From the NCBI RefSeq assembly GCF_001428605.1, contig NZ_LMID01000002.1, positions 1-64,000 of the forward strand: DNA of 64,000 nt, written 5' to 3'. The notes below the pieces were generated by a model. The model was not told the origin of the DNA, ran no database searches, and worked only from the letters and a program-made list of their open reading frames with translations. Below are positions 17,362-25,668 of this stretch, piece by piece; the first letter of the stretch is position 1; the number at the start of each line of letters is the position of its first letter. The position numbers and the translations under genes are program-made. The stretch comes from Sphingomonas sp. Root720. GTDB lineage: Bacteria > Pseudomonadota > Alphaproteobacteria > Sphingomonadales > Sphingomonadaceae.

Positions 17362-18177
17362 TCAGCTCATTTGAGTGGGGCGGAAGGTGAAGATCAGGTC
17401 CTGCCACGCCTCATAGAGGTCGGCCGGCAGCTTATAGGGTGCGCAGCGCTGCAACGCGCGGGTAGCCGCCTCGTTCATCTGCCGCACATAGGGCTGGTTC
17501 GCCGGGCTCACGCCCAGATTGCCGATCACCTCGGGCGCGATCGCGATCGAGCCGTCGGGCTTCAGGCGTAGGCGGATACGGCTGATGATGCTCGTGGTGT
17601 CGGTGCCGCCGGCTGGAATCGTGTAGCAGGGCTTCACCTGGCTCGCGATCAGCGCGACCAGGCCGTTCATCGCGATCGGGCTGATCGCGGCGGCGCGCGG
17701 GGCGGCGGCCTTGCCGGCCGACTTCTCGACCGGGATGCCCTTGAGGAAATCGGTGCCGAGCGAGGTCGCCTTGGGCTTCGGCTTGGCCGGCGCGGGCGGG
17801 GTAGGCTTCTCGGCCGCCTTGGTCGGCGCGGGCTTCGGCGGCACCGGCTTCTCGGCCGGTTTCGGCGTCGGGGCCGGCTTGGGCGTGGGCGGCGTCGGCT
17901 GCGGCTTGGCCGGCGCCGGGGTCGGTGTCGGTGTCGGCTCGGGCGGGGGTTCCTCGGTGGTCGGCCCGACCTCGGGCGCCTGGGCGGCCTGGGGCGGCTC
18001 CTTCGAAACCTCGGGCGCGGCCGAGGTCAGGCCGGCCTTGTCGACCAGCATCACGTCCATCGGCTCGCTGAGCTTGGGCAGTTCGCGCACGCTCATCAGG
18101 TTGAGCGACAGGATCGCCAGCAGGGCGACATGCCCCGCGATCGACAGACCCAGTCCCGCGCCTTCCGCCCGGTCCAT
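17362..18177 (-). CDS. tolA: TolA-like cell-envelope protein
   Basis: 271 residues: one N-terminal membrane helix (LSIAGHVALLAILSLNLM), a long Pro/Lys/Ala-rich spacer at about 65-140 that can span the periplasm, and a C-terminal domain (SRIRLRLKPDGSIAIAPEV) of TolA/TonB type that touches TolB and Pal. It transmits energy from TolQR. The TGATG junction with tolR allows ATG at 18177 or a GTG one codon earlier; the ATG is chosen. The Pro-rich linker is typical of alphaproteobacteria. Confidence 0.93.
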   Translation of the reverse strand: MDRAEGAGLGLSIAGHVALLAILSLNLMSVRELPKLSEPMDVMLVDKAGLTSAAPEVSKEPPQAAQAPEVGPTTEEPPPEPTPTPTPAPAKPQPTPPTPKPAPTPKPAEKPVPPKPAPTKAAEKPTPPAPAKPKPKATSLGTDFLKGIPVEKSAGKAAAPRAAAISPIAMNGLVALIASQVKPCYTIPAGGTDTTSIISRIRLRLKPDGSIAIAPEVIGNLGVSPANQPYVRQMNEAATRALQRCAPYKLPADLYEAWQDLIFTFRPTQMS

Positions 18178-18689
18178 CACGGCACCGCCGGCTCTGGGAC
18201 TTCGTCCCCGTCGATCCGGCCGCCGCGCCGGGCCGGAGCGGCCTCGCCGCCCTCGCCCATCGTCACCAGCGCGACCCGGTTGAGCCCGGCATGGTTGAGC
18301 GCGCCCATCACCGCCATCACCCGCCCATAATCGAGTCCCCGGTCGGCGCGCAGGAAGATCTGCGGGCTTTCCTTGCCGGTGCCCGACTTGGCGGCGATCT
18401 GGGCGAACTGGTCGGCCATAGCCGAGATCTGGATCTCGCGGTCGTCGATGAAGACATGACCGTCACGATCGATCGACAGCTGGATCGGCTTCTTGTCCTG
18501 GTCCAGCGCGCCGGCGGAGCTTTCGGGCAGGTCGACGGGAACGCCCGCGAGCAGCAGCGGCGCGGTCACCATGAAGATGATCAGCAGCACCAGCATCACG
18601 TCGACCAGCGGGGTGACGTTGATCTCCGCCATCGGCGCGCGCCGTCCGCCGCGGCCGGATACCGGCCCTCCCGGAGAACCCATGCCCAT
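18177..18689 (-). CDS. tolR: Tol-Pal system protein TolR (ExbD family)
   Basis: 170 residues with a short cytoplasmic start, one membrane helix (VDVMLVLLIIFMVTAPLLL) holding the proton-path aspartate in TPLVDVMLVLL, and a periplasmic domain. It works with TolQ as a proton-driven motor energising TolA. The C-terminal 30 residues form a charged extension (EAAPARRGGRIDGDEV) longer than in E. coli. The start ATG overlaps the tolQ stop by one base (TGATG). Confidence 0.96.
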   Translation of the reverse strand: MGMGSPGGPVSGRGGRRAPMAEINVTPLVDVMLVLLIIFMVTAPLLLAGVPVDLPESSAGALDQDKKPIQLSIDRDGHVFIDDREIQISAMADQFAQIAAKSGTGKESPQIFLRADRGLDYGRVMAVMGALNHAGLNRVALVTMGEGGEAAPARRGGRIDGDEVPEPAVP

Positions 18690-19387
18690 CAGGCGCGCTC
18701 CAGCTCGCGGCTGAGGGTCATGTGGATCGCATCGCCGAAGCGGTGGAGATGGCCCTCGATCTTCGAGACCCTGTGGAGCAGCCGATTATAGGCGATGACC
18801 GCGGGAATCGCGGCGAACAGGCCCAGCGCGGTCGCGAACAGCGCCTCGGCGATGCCGGGGGCGACGACGCCGAGCGAGGTGTTCTGCGACGCGGCGATGT
18901 CGGTGAAGCTGCGCATGATGCCCCAGACGGTGCCGAACAGGCCGACGAAGGGTGCGACCGAACCGACCGTGGCGAGGATGTTCAGCCGGTCGGACAGCCG
19001 ATCGATCTCCGCGCCCGCAGCCGCCGCCATCGCGCTGGACAGCCGCGCGCGGGTCCCGTCACGGTCGACGGGCTTGCCGGTCCGCACCGAGCGGCGCCAT
19101 TCGGCGACACCGGCCGAGAAGACCTTCGCGGCGGGAACGTCGCTCCGTCCGGGGCCGTCGTAGAATTTGTCGATGTCCTCGGACTTCCAGAAGTCGGTCT
19201 CGAAGCCCCGGCTCGCCTTGAACGCGCGGCCGAGCGCGAGGCTGCCGGAGACGATGATCGTCCACGTCCAGATGCTGGCCAGCAACAGGCCGATCATGAC
19301 CGTCTTCACGACGATGTCCGCCTGGAGGAAGAGCGCGATCGGCGACAGGGCCGATGCCGATGCGGAGACCGCCAGATCCTGCATCAT
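18689..19387 (-). CDS. tolQ: Tol-Pal system protein TolQ (ExbB family)
   Basis: 232 residues starting MMQDL; AAGGGATGG lies upstream. Three membrane helices are placed as in TolQ/ExbB: VVKTVMIGLLLASIWTWTIIV, then LNILATVGSVAPFVGLFGTVWGIM and APGIAEALFATALGLFAAIPAVIAY. The GLFGTVWGI motif is characteristic. It forms the proton channel with TolR. It starts 4 bases after the ybgC stop. Confidence 0.97.
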   Translation of the reverse strand: MMQDLAVSASASALSPIALFLQADIVVKTVMIGLLLASIWTWTIIVSGSLALGRAFKASRGFETDFWKSEDIDKFYDGPGRSDVPAAKVFSAGVAEWRRSVRTGKPVDRDGTRARLSSAMAAAAGAEIDRLSDRLNILATVGSVAPFVGLFGTVWGIMRSFTDIAASQNTSLGVVAPGIAEALFATALGLFAAIPAVIAYNRLLHRVSKIEGHLHRFGDAIHMTLSRELERA

Positions 19388-19391
19388 CAAT

Positions 19392-19835
19392 TCAATCCAT
19401 CCCTTTCAATCGTTCAAACGTCTCGATCCAGTGGCGGGGCTGCCGCTTGGGTCGGCCGTCGGGGCCGATCAGCGCGACCGAGACATCGGCCTCCGCCACT
19501 GTTTCGGTCCCGCGCATGACTCCCTGATGAACGACGCACAGGGCCCCCCGCATATTCCCGACGCGACTGACGACGATCAGGTCGTCGTCGAGCCGGGCGG
19601 GCGCCCGGTAGCGGATCGTCATCTCGGCGACGACGTAATTGCCCTCGCCGCGTTCCATCGCCCCGCGCTGGTCGATCCCGGCTACCCGCATCATGTCGCT
19701 GCGGGCACGTTCCATGAACCGGAGATAGCTTGCGTGGTAAACGACGCCGCCAGCATCCGTATCCTCGAAATAGACGCGCAACGCGAATAGATGCGCGCCG
19801 TGTTCGAAGCGGCCGGAATAAGGCGTTTCATGCAT
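19392..19835 (-). CDS. ybgC: Tol-Pal-associated acyl-CoA thioesterase YbgC
   Basis: 147 residues forming one hotdog domain. The family signature FEDTDAGGVVYHASYLRFMERAR includes the catalytic-type aspartate. YbgC hydrolyses acyl-CoA or acyl-ACP in the cytoplasm, is linked to phospholipid metabolism, and is usually the first gene of tol-pal, as here. The start ATG at 19835 is the first in frame; upstream is a short spacer with the partial repeat at 19913. Confidence 0.95.
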   Translation of the reverse strand: MHETPYSGRFEHGAHLFALRVYFEDTDAGGVVYHASYLRFMERARSDMMRVAGIDQRGAMERGEGNYVVAEMTIRYRAPARLDDDLIVVSRVGNMRGALCVVHQGVMRGTETVAEADVSVALIGPDGRPKRQPRHWIETFERLKGMD

Positions 19836-19912
19836 GCAGAACGCTGTTTAGGCGATCGGGAGCCGAAATGAATCCCTTTTAACGCGATTTTCTTCGATTC
19901 ACCCCGCCGACA

Positions 19913-19952
19913 CGTCATCCCGGCTTTCGCGGGCGGGACAGCGCCGGGATCA
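19913..19952. repeat. Partial copy of the dispersed inverted repeat
   Basis: Begins CGTCATCCCGGC like the full elements and ends GCCGGGATCAC, giving one short imperfect palindrome of about 40 bases in place of two hairpins. It runs into the ruvB stop codon. Probably a decayed or single-arm copy. Confidence 0.6.
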
Positions 19953-20981
19953 CACCCCGTCGAACAGACCTTCCTGCCCGGCTTCCGGCGGAGGGTTCAG
20001 GCCGAGATGCTTCCAGCCGCGCCCGTTGAGGCACCGGCCCCGCGCGGTGCGCGCGATCAGGCCGAGCTGGATCAGATAGGGCTCGATCACGTCCTCGATC
20101 GTGTCGCGCGGCTCGGACAGGCCGGCGGCGAGCGTCTCCACCCCCACCGGGCCGCCCCGATAGATATCGGCGATCATGTGAAGATAGCGGCGATCCATCG
20201 CGTCGAGGCCGAGATTGTCGACCTCCAGCCGGTTGAGCGCCTGGTCCGCGACCTCGGCATCGACGGTTCCGGCGCCCAGCACATGCGCGAAGTCGCGCAC
20301 CCGGCGCAGCAGCCGGCCGGCGATGCGCGGCGTACCCCGCGCGCGGCGGGCGATCTCCATCGCACCGTCGAACGCGATCGGCAGGTCGAGCAGGCGGGCC
20401 GCGCGGCTGACGACCTTCTCGAGCTCCTCGACGCTGTAGAATTGCAGCCGGATGGGAATGCCGAAGCGATCGCGCAGCGGAGTGGTGATCAGGCCCTGGC
20501 GGGTGGTCGCGCCGACCAGGGTGAAGCGCGGCAGGTCGATCCGCACGCTGCGCGCCGACGGCCCCTCGCCGATCATCAGGTCGAGCGCACGGTCCTCCAT
20601 CGCCGGATAGAGCACCTCCTCGACCTGCGGCTGGAGGCGGTGGATCTCGTCGATGAACAGCACGTCGCCGTCCTCGAGGTTGGTCAGCAGCGCGGCGAGA
20701 TCGCCCGACTTGGCGATGACCGGCCCCGAGGTCGCGCGGAAGCCCGCCCCCATTTCCTTGGCGATGATCTGGGCGAGCGTGGTCTTGCCGAGGCCCGGCG
20801 GGCCGAAGAACAGGACGTGGTCGAGCGCATCGCCGCGCTGGCGCGCCGCCTCGATGAACACGCGCAGATTGTCGCGCGCCGCCCGCTGCCCGACGAATTC
20901 GTCGAGCGACTTGGGCCGCAGCGCGGCGTCGACGTCCTCGGGTCGGCGGCTGGCGGAAAGAATGCGATCGGGATCGGTCAT
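19950..20981 (-). CDS. ruvB: Holliday junction branch-migration ATPase RuvB
   Basis: 343 residues. An AAA+ motor with Walker [13 protein letters not shown], Walker [11 protein letters not shown], sensor [10 protein letters not shown] and a C-terminal winged helix ([18 protein letters not shown]). RuvB forms hexamer rings that pump DNA through the RuvA-bound junction. Order here is ruvC-ruvA-ruvB on the minus strand; ruvB begins 61 bases after ruvA. It is likely under LexA control through the box before ruvC. Confidence 0.98.
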   Translation of the reverse strand: MTDPDRILSASRRPEDVDAALRPKSLDEFVGQRAARDNLRVFIEAARQRGDALDHVLFFGPPGLGKTTLAQIIAKEMGAGFRATSGPVIAKSGDLAALLTNLEDGDVLFIDEIHRLQPQVEEVLYPAMEDRALDLMIGEGPSARSVRIDLPRFTLVGATTRQGLITTPLRDRFGIPIRLQFYSVEELEKVVSRAARLLDLPIAFDGAMEIARRARGTPRIAGRLLRRVRDFAHVLGAGTVDAEVADQALNRLEVDNLGLDAMDRRYLHMIADIYRGGPVGVETLAAGLSEPRDTIEDVIEPYLIQLGLIARTARGRCLNGRGWKHLGLNPPPEAGQEGLFDGV

Positions 20982-21042
20982 CCGGACATTCCATATCCGT
21001 TCGATCCGAAGAACGTCCAGCCGACCGCCGGGGAGGCTTTCC

Positions 21043-21642
21043 TCACTTCGCCGCCTTCCTGAGCGCCAGCCGCACCACGGCGTCGAGCGACGCGCCGTCG
21101 CCGAGTTCCTCGATGGCGGCGCCGACCGCGCTGCTCGCCTCGGCGGGCCGGAAGCCCAGATTGGCGAGCGCCGAGAGCGCGTCGGTCGAAACGCCGCCCC
21201 TGGCGGCCGGCGCCGATGCCAGGCCCGGGCCGAGCGGGACGCCGCCCATCTTGTCCTTGAGTTCGTTGACGATGCGCATGGCGAGCTTGGGGCCGACGCC
21301 GTTGGCGCGCGCGACCATCGCCTTGTCGCCGCTCGCGATAGCGCGTGACAGCTCGCCCGCGTCGAGCACCGACAGGATCGACAGCGCGACCCGGCCGCCG
21401 ACGCCCTGCACGCCGGTCAGCAGGCGGAAGGTCTCGCGCTCGGCCGCGGAGCCGAAGCCGTAGAGGGTGATCGCGTCCTCGCGCACCTGCATCTCGGTGA
21501 ACAGCAGCACGTCGCCGCCGACCTCGCCGATCGCCGTCAGGGTGCGACCCGAGCACCAGACGAGATAGCCGACCCCGCCGACGTCGAGCACCGCATGGTC
21601 GGCGCCCGTCTCGGCGAGCACGCCGCGCAGCCGCGCGATCAT
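21043..21642 (-). CDS. ruvA: Holliday junction-binding protein RuvA
   Basis: 199 residues: an N-terminal OB fold ([27 protein letters not shown]), helix-hairpin-helix motifs ([17 protein letters not shown] and [14 protein letters not shown]) and a C-terminal domain that touches RuvB ([18 protein letters not shown]). It binds four-way junctions as a tetramer. Its ATG overlaps the ruvC stop by ATGA. Confidence 0.98.
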   Translation of the reverse strand: MIARLRGVLAETGADHAVLDVGGVGYLVWCSGRTLTAIGEVGGDVLLFTEMQVREDAITLYGFGSAAERETFRLLTGVQGVGGRVALSILSVLDAGELSRAIASGDKAMVARANGVGPKLAMRIVNELKDKMGGVPLGPGLASAPAARGGVSTDALSALANLGFRPAEASSAVGAAIEELGDGASLDAVVRLALRKAAK

Positions 21643-22136
21643 GCGACCACCCGGCGCATCGCGCGCGCGCTGGCGAGATGATGGGCATGGGTGATCGCGA
21701 CCGCGAGTGCGTCGGCCGCGTCGGGGCCGGCAAGCTTTGCGCCGGGCAGCAACACCTTCACCATCGCCTGCACCTGCCTCTTCTCCGCGCCGCCGGTCCC
21801 GACCACCGCCTTCTTGACGATCGAGGGATGATATTCGCCGACGCTCACCTCGGCCAGCGCGGCCGCGAGCAGTACGACGCCGCGCGCCTGCCCGAGCTTG
21901 AGGGTCGACTGGGCGTTAGAATTGCCGAGCACCTCCTCGACCGCCGCGCCCTCGGGCCGGTAGGTGCGGATGAGTTCCGCCAGGGCGCCGTGGAGCAGGT
22001 AGAGCCGGCGCGACAGCTCCATCGACGGCTCGGTCTTGATCTGCCCGTTGGCGACGTGGCTCAGCCGGTTGCCGTCGGCGGCGATCACGCCCCAGCCGGT
22101 GGTACCGAGGCCCGGATCGAATCCGATCAGGATCAT
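21639..22136 (-). CDS. ruvC: Crossover junction endodeoxyribonuclease RuvC
   Basis: 165 residues with an RNase H-like fold. The first acidic residue is in [15 protein letters not shown], the second in [23 protein letters not shown], and the last pair in [15 protein letters not shown]. RuvC cuts Holliday junctions symmetrically. It is the first gene of ruvCAB and has a LexA-type box 18 bases upstream of its start codon. Confidence 0.98.
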   Translation of the reverse strand: MILIGFDPGLGTTGWGVIAADGNRLSHVANGQIKTEPSMELSRRLYLLHGALAELIRTYRPEGAAVEEVLGNSNAQSTLKLGQARGVVLLAAALAEVSVGEYHPSIVKKAVVGTGGAEKRQVQAMVKVLLPGAKLAGPDAADALAVAITHAHHLASARAMRRVVA

Positions 22137-22153
22137 AGCTGCAAGGCGACCAT

Positions 22154-22168
22154 GTTCGTCACATGTTC
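22154..22168 (-). promoter_or_regulatory. LexA (SOS) box upstream of ruvC
   Basis: On the minus strand the sequence is GAACATGTGACGAAC, an exact match to the alphaproteobacterial LexA operator GAAC-N7-GAAC (GTTC-N7-GTTC). It lies 18-32 bases before the ruvC ATG, where a bound repressor would block the promoter. SOS control of ruv genes is well known in other bacteria; here it is inferred from the match. Confidence 0.85.
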
Positions 22169-22262
22169 TCTTTCGCCCAGCGCGCCCGCTTTGTGAAGCG
22201 AAAAGCGGCGGGCTAGCGAAGCTGAGACCCGAAGCTCGTCGCGTGAGCGCGCCGGCAGCGCG

Positions 22263-23006
22263 TCACCCGAGCTTCGCCATCACCTCTTCGGGGACGTCGT
22301 AATTGCCCCAGACGGTCTGCACGTCGTCATCGTCGTCGAGCGCGTCGATCAGCTTGAGGAGCTTGCCGGCATCCTCCTCGCCGACGGTGACCATCGTCTG
22401 CGGCCGCCAGGCCAGCTTCGCGCCGTCGGCCTCGCCGAGCACCGGCTCGAGCGCCTTGGCGACCTCGTGGAGCGCGTCCTGCGCGGTCCAGATCTCGTGG
22501 CCGTCCTCGCTCGAGCTGACATCGTCGGCGCCGGCCTCGAGCGCGGCTTCGAACACCTTCTCGGCATCGCCCGCAGCGATGCCGTAGCTGATCAGGCCGA
22601 GCCGGTCGAAACCGTGGCTGACCGAGCCGCCCGCACCGAGATTGCCGCCGTTTTTCGACACCGCGGTGCGGACGTTGGTCGCGGTGCGGTTGCGGTTGTC
22701 GGTCAGTGCCTCGATGATCAGCGCGACGCCGCCGGGGCCGAAGCCCTCATAGCGGATTTCCTCGTAATTGGCCCCGTCGCCGCCGGCGGCCTTGTTGATC
22801 GACCGCTCGATATTGTCCTTGGGCAGGCCTTCCTTGCGCGCGGTGATGACCGCCTGGCGCAGGCGCGCGTTCATCGCCGGATCGGGCAGGCCCATCCGTG
22901 CCGCGACGGTGATTTCGCGGCTGAGCTTCGAGAAGAGCGCCGAGCGCTTCTTGTCCTGCGCACCCTTGCGGTGCATGATATTCTTGAATTTGCTATGACC
23001 GGCCAT
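22263..23006 (-). CDS. YebC/PmpR-family protein (TACO1 family)
   Basis: 247 residues. The N-terminus [21 protein letters not shown], the [20 protein letters not shown] segment and the acidic C-terminus [23 protein letters not shown] define the family. Members have been described as transcription regulators (PmpR) and more recently as ribosome-associated factors that help translate proline stretches. It is cytoplasmic. It precedes ruvC by 126 bases on the same strand, a very common neighbourhood. Confidence 0.97.
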   Translation of the reverse strand: MAGHSKFKNIMHRKGAQDKKRSALFSKLSREITVAARMGLPDPAMNARLRQAVITARKEGLPKDNIERSINKAAGGDGANYEEIRYEGFGPGGVALIIEALTDNRNRTATNVRTAVSKNGGNLGAGGSVSHGFDRLGLISYGIAAGDAEKVFEAALEAGADDVSSSEDGHEIWTAQDALHEVAKALEPVLGEADGAKLAWRPQTMVTVGEEDAGKLLKLIDALDDDDDVQTVWGNYDVPEEVMAKLG

Positions 23007-23102
23007 TGCCGTCCCGTCCTGAACTGTCGTTGAGTGGCGCGCTCTCTAGCCTTGCGGACGGGGGCTAGGCAAGCCGAGTCCTTCCCTGACCTTGCCCAAA
23101 AA

Positions 23103-23183
23103 CGTCATGCCAGCGAAGGCTGGCATCTCGTGAGAGGAACGGCAACCGCCTCTCCCGAGACCCCGGCCCTCGCTGGGGTGACG
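23103..23183. repeat. Dispersed inverted-repeat element (copy 2)
   Basis: Ends CGTCATGCCAGCGAAGGC and GCCCTCGCTGGGGTGACG, 81 bases, two facing palindromic arms as in copy 1. It lies between the E2 gene of the bkd cluster and yebC, just after the E2 stop. Confidence 0.88.
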
Positions 23184-23201
23184 TCGAAAAAGGGGTCTAC
23201 T

Positions 23202-24512
23202 TCAATCCACGAACAGCAGCGCCGGCGTCTCCAGCAACCGCTTGAGCGCCTGGACGAAGCGGGCGGCGTCCCAGCCGTCGACGACCCTGTGGTCGCACGA
23301 GATCGACAGGTTCATCAGCTTCGCCGCGACCACCTGGCCATCGCGGAACACCGGCCGCTCGACCACCTTGTTGGGGCCGATGATCGCGACCTCGGGGCGG
23401 TTGATCACCGGCGTCGTCGCAATCCCGCCGAGCGGGCCGAGCGAGGTGATCGTCAGGGTCGAGCCCGACAGTTCCTCCGACCTCGCCTTGCCGCCGCGCG
23501 CGGCATCGGCGAGGCGGACGATCTCGCTTGCCAGCTGCCAGATGTTGCGCTCCTGCGCGCTGCGGATCACCGGCACCATCAGGCCGGCATCGGTCTGCGT
23601 CGCCATGCCGAGATGAACCGCGCCCGAGCGGGTGACGATTCCCGCCTCGTCGTCATAGCGCGCATTGATCATCGGGAAGTCGGGCAGCGTCTTGCAGATC
23701 GCGGTGATCAGCAGCGGCAGCATGGTGATCTTGGGCTTCGCCCCGCGCGTCGCGTTGAGATCGGCGCGCAGCTCCTCCAGCCTGGTGACGTCGATCTCCT
23801 CGACATAGGTGAAGTGCGGGATGTGGCGCTTGGCCGCCTGCATGTTCTCGGCGATGCGGCGGCGCAGGCCGATCACCTTGACCTGTTCGTCGGCACGGGC
23901 GCCGCCCCCCGGCGCACGATAGCCGCCGCCGGCATTGTAGCTGAGAAAGGCGTCGAGATCGGCATGGCGGACGCGGCCCACTTCGGCGGTCTTGATCTGG
24001 GCGAGGTCGATGCCGAGATCCTTCGCGCGCTGGCGCACGGCGGGCGAGGCGAGGACACGGACATGTTCCCGCTCGCCCTTGGGAAGCGCGTCGGGGAGAG
24101 GCGCCGGGCTCGCGACTGGCGCGGCGCTCGATCGCGCTGCACTGCCCGTCTCCCCATCCTCTGCCCGGAGGGGGACGGGAGAAGGTTCGGGATCGGGCTT
24201 CACCACCTGGGCGGCCTCGTTCGGCGCGACCTCGATCGCAGGGGTCGGCTCGGGAGCCGCCTCGGCGTCGCCCTCGACCTCGAACACCGCGAGGATCGAT
24301 CCGATCGCGATCTGCTCGCCGACCTCGCCCGCGATCTTCACCACCTTGCCCGCGACGGGCGCGGTCATCTCGACCGTCGCCTTGTCGGTCATCAGGTCCG
24401 CGAGCGGCGCGTCTTCCTCGACGATGTCGCCCGGCGCGACGTGCCATGCCACGATCTCGGCCTCGGCGATGCCTTCGCCGATATCCGGCAGCTTGAAGCT
24501 ATAGGTTCCCAT
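23202..24512 (-). CDS. bkdB: Branched-chain 2-oxoacid dehydrogenase E2 (acyltransferase)
   Basis: 436 residues: one lipoyl domain at the N-terminus (lysine in LMTDKATVEM), a Pro/Ala linker, a peripheral-subunit-binding domain (VLASPAVRQRAKDLGIDL) and a catalytic domain ending in SCDHRVVDGWDAARF with the active-site histidine and aspartate. E2 transfers isobutyryl, isovaleryl or 2-methylbutyryl groups to CoA. It starts 6 bases after the E1-beta gene. The linker is encoded partly by a palindromic stretch at 24149-24182. The E3 subunit is not in the window. Confidence 0.95.
   Translation of the reverse strand: MGTYSFKLPDIGEGIAEAEIVAWHVAPGDIVEEDAPLADLMTDKATVEMTAPVAGKVVKIAGEVGEQIAIGSILAVFEVEGDAEAAPEPTPAIEVAPNEAAQVVKPDPEPSPVPLRAEDGETGSAARSSAAPVASPAPLPDALPKGEREHVRVLASPAVRQRAKDLGIDLAQIKTAEVGRVRHADLDAFLSYNAGGGYRAPGGGARADEQVKVIGLRRRIAENMQAAKRHIPHFTYVEEIDVTRLEELRADLNATRGAKPKITMLPLLITAICKTLPDFPMINARYDDEAGIVTRSGAVHLGMATQTDAGLMVPVIRSAQERNIWQLASEIVRLADAARGGKARSEELSGSTLTITSLGPLGGIATTPVINRPEVAIIGPNKVVERPVFRDGQVVAAKLMNLSISCDHRVVDGWDAARFVQALKRLLETPALLFVD
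24149..24182. repeat. Palindromic stretch inside the E2 linker
   Basis: TCTCCC at 24149-24154 pairs with GGGAGA at 24177-24182, and CCTC/GAGG pair inside them around TGCCCG. It keeps the E2 frame and codes for the flexible linker between the lipoyl and subunit-binding domains. It looks like a GC-rich intergenic-type repeat absorbed into the gene. Confidence 0.5.
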
Positions 24513-24518
24513 CTCGGA

Positions 24519-25544
24519 TCAATCCTGCATGACGCGCTTGAGCGCTTCGGTCAGCCGCACAGGGCCGGGGAAATAGGCCCATTCGAGGCTATGGGGATAA
24601 GGCGTGTCCCAGCCCGTGACGCGCTGGACGGGCGCCTCGAGCCAGTGGAAGCAATGCTCCTGCACGAGTGCCGACAGCTCGGCGCCGAAGCCGCTGGTCT
24701 TGGTCGCCTCATGGACGACCATGCAGCGCCCGGTCTTCTTCACCGATGCGACGACCGTCTCGATGTCGAGCGGGACGAGGGTGCGCAGGTCGATCAGCTC
24801 GGCGTCGACGCCGGTCTCCTTGATCACGCTGTGCGCGACATGGACCATCGTGCCATAGGCCAGCACGGTGACGTCGTTGCCCTCGCGCACGACGTTCGCC
24901 TTGCCCAGCGGCACCTTGTAATAGCCCTCGGGCACCGCGCTCTCGGCGAACTTGCTCCACGGCTGGACGGGACGGTCATGATGGCCGTCGAACGGGCCGT
25001 TGTAGATGCGCTTCGGCTCGAAGAAGATCACCGGGTCGTTGTCCTCGATCGCGGCGATCAGCAGGCCCTTGGCGTCATAGGGGTTGGACGGGATCACCGT
25101 CTTCAGACCCGCGACATGGGTGAAGATGCCCTCGGGGCTCTGGCTGTGCGTCTGCCCGCCGAAGATTCCGCCGCCGAACGGCGTGCGGACCGTGATCGGC
25201 GCGGTGAACTCGCCGCCCGAGCGATAGCGCAGCCGCGCCGCCTCCGAGACGAGCTGGTCGAGCGCGGGATAGATATAATCGGCGAACTGGATCTCGGGCA
25301 CCGGACGCAGGCCGTAGGTGGCCATGCCGACCGCGACGCCGATGATGCCGCACTCGCTGATCGGCGTGTCGAACACGCGGGTCTTGCCGTAGCGCTTCTG
25401 CAGGCCCTCGGTCGCCTTGAAGACGCCGCCGAAATAGCCGACGTCCTCGCCGAGCACGACGATCATCTCGTCGCGGCCCATCGCGATGTCGATCGCCGAA
25501 TTGATCGCCTGGATCATGTTCATGGTGCGGGTTTCGCCGGTCAT
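24519..25544 (-). CDS. bkdA2: Branched-chain 2-oxoacid dehydrogenase E1 beta
   Basis: 341 residues of the transketolase pyrimidine-binding/C-terminal type. VLGEDVGYFGGVFKATEGLQ and RVFDTPISECGIIGVAVGMA are the family signature, followed by the ion and E1-alpha contact region QTHSQSPEGIFTHVAGLK and the C-terminal domain with VVHEATKTSGFGAEL. It joins E1-alpha in an a2b2 enzyme that decarboxylates 2-oxoacids from leucine, isoleucine and valine. It is split from E1-alpha by a repeat element. Confidence 0.95.
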   Translation of the reverse strand: MTGETRTMNMIQAINSAIDIAMGRDEMIVVLGEDVGYFGGVFKATEGLQKRYGKTRVFDTPISECGIIGVAVGMATYGLRPVPEIQFADYIYPALDQLVSEAARLRYRSGGEFTAPITVRTPFGGGIFGGQTHSQSPEGIFTHVAGLKTVIPSNPYDAKGLLIAAIEDNDPVIFFEPKRIYNGPFDGHHDRPVQPWSKFAESAVPEGYYKVPLGKANVVREGNDVTVLAYGTMVHVAHSVIKETGVDAELIDLRTLVPLDIETVVASVKKTGRCMVVHEATKTSGFGAELSALVQEHCFHWLEAPVQRVTGWDTPYPHSLEWAYFPGPVRLTEALKRVMQD

Positions 25545-25564
25545 GAACCTGCCTTTCCGCTGCC

Positions 25565-25646
25565 CGTCACCCCGGCGGAGGCCGGGGTCTCAGGAGAATT
25601 GGGCGCGCGGGAGCCTCCCGAGATCCCGGCCTCCGCCGGGATGACG
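25565..25646. repeat. Dispersed inverted-repeat element (copy 3)
   Basis: 82 bases with ends CGTCACCCCGGCGGAGGCC and GGCCTCCGCCGGGATGACG, almost perfect terminal inverted repeats and two inner hairpins. It sits between the E1-alpha and E1-beta genes, inside what should be one operon, with no open frame running through it. Confidence 0.9.
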
Positions 25647-25668
25647 CGGCCGAGGGGCGAAATGCAGC

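Noticed and set aside
22187-22207. Intrinsic terminator after yebC
   Set aside because: CGCTTT/AAAGCG can pair, but no T tract follows on the minus strand and the region also serves as the ruvC promoter.
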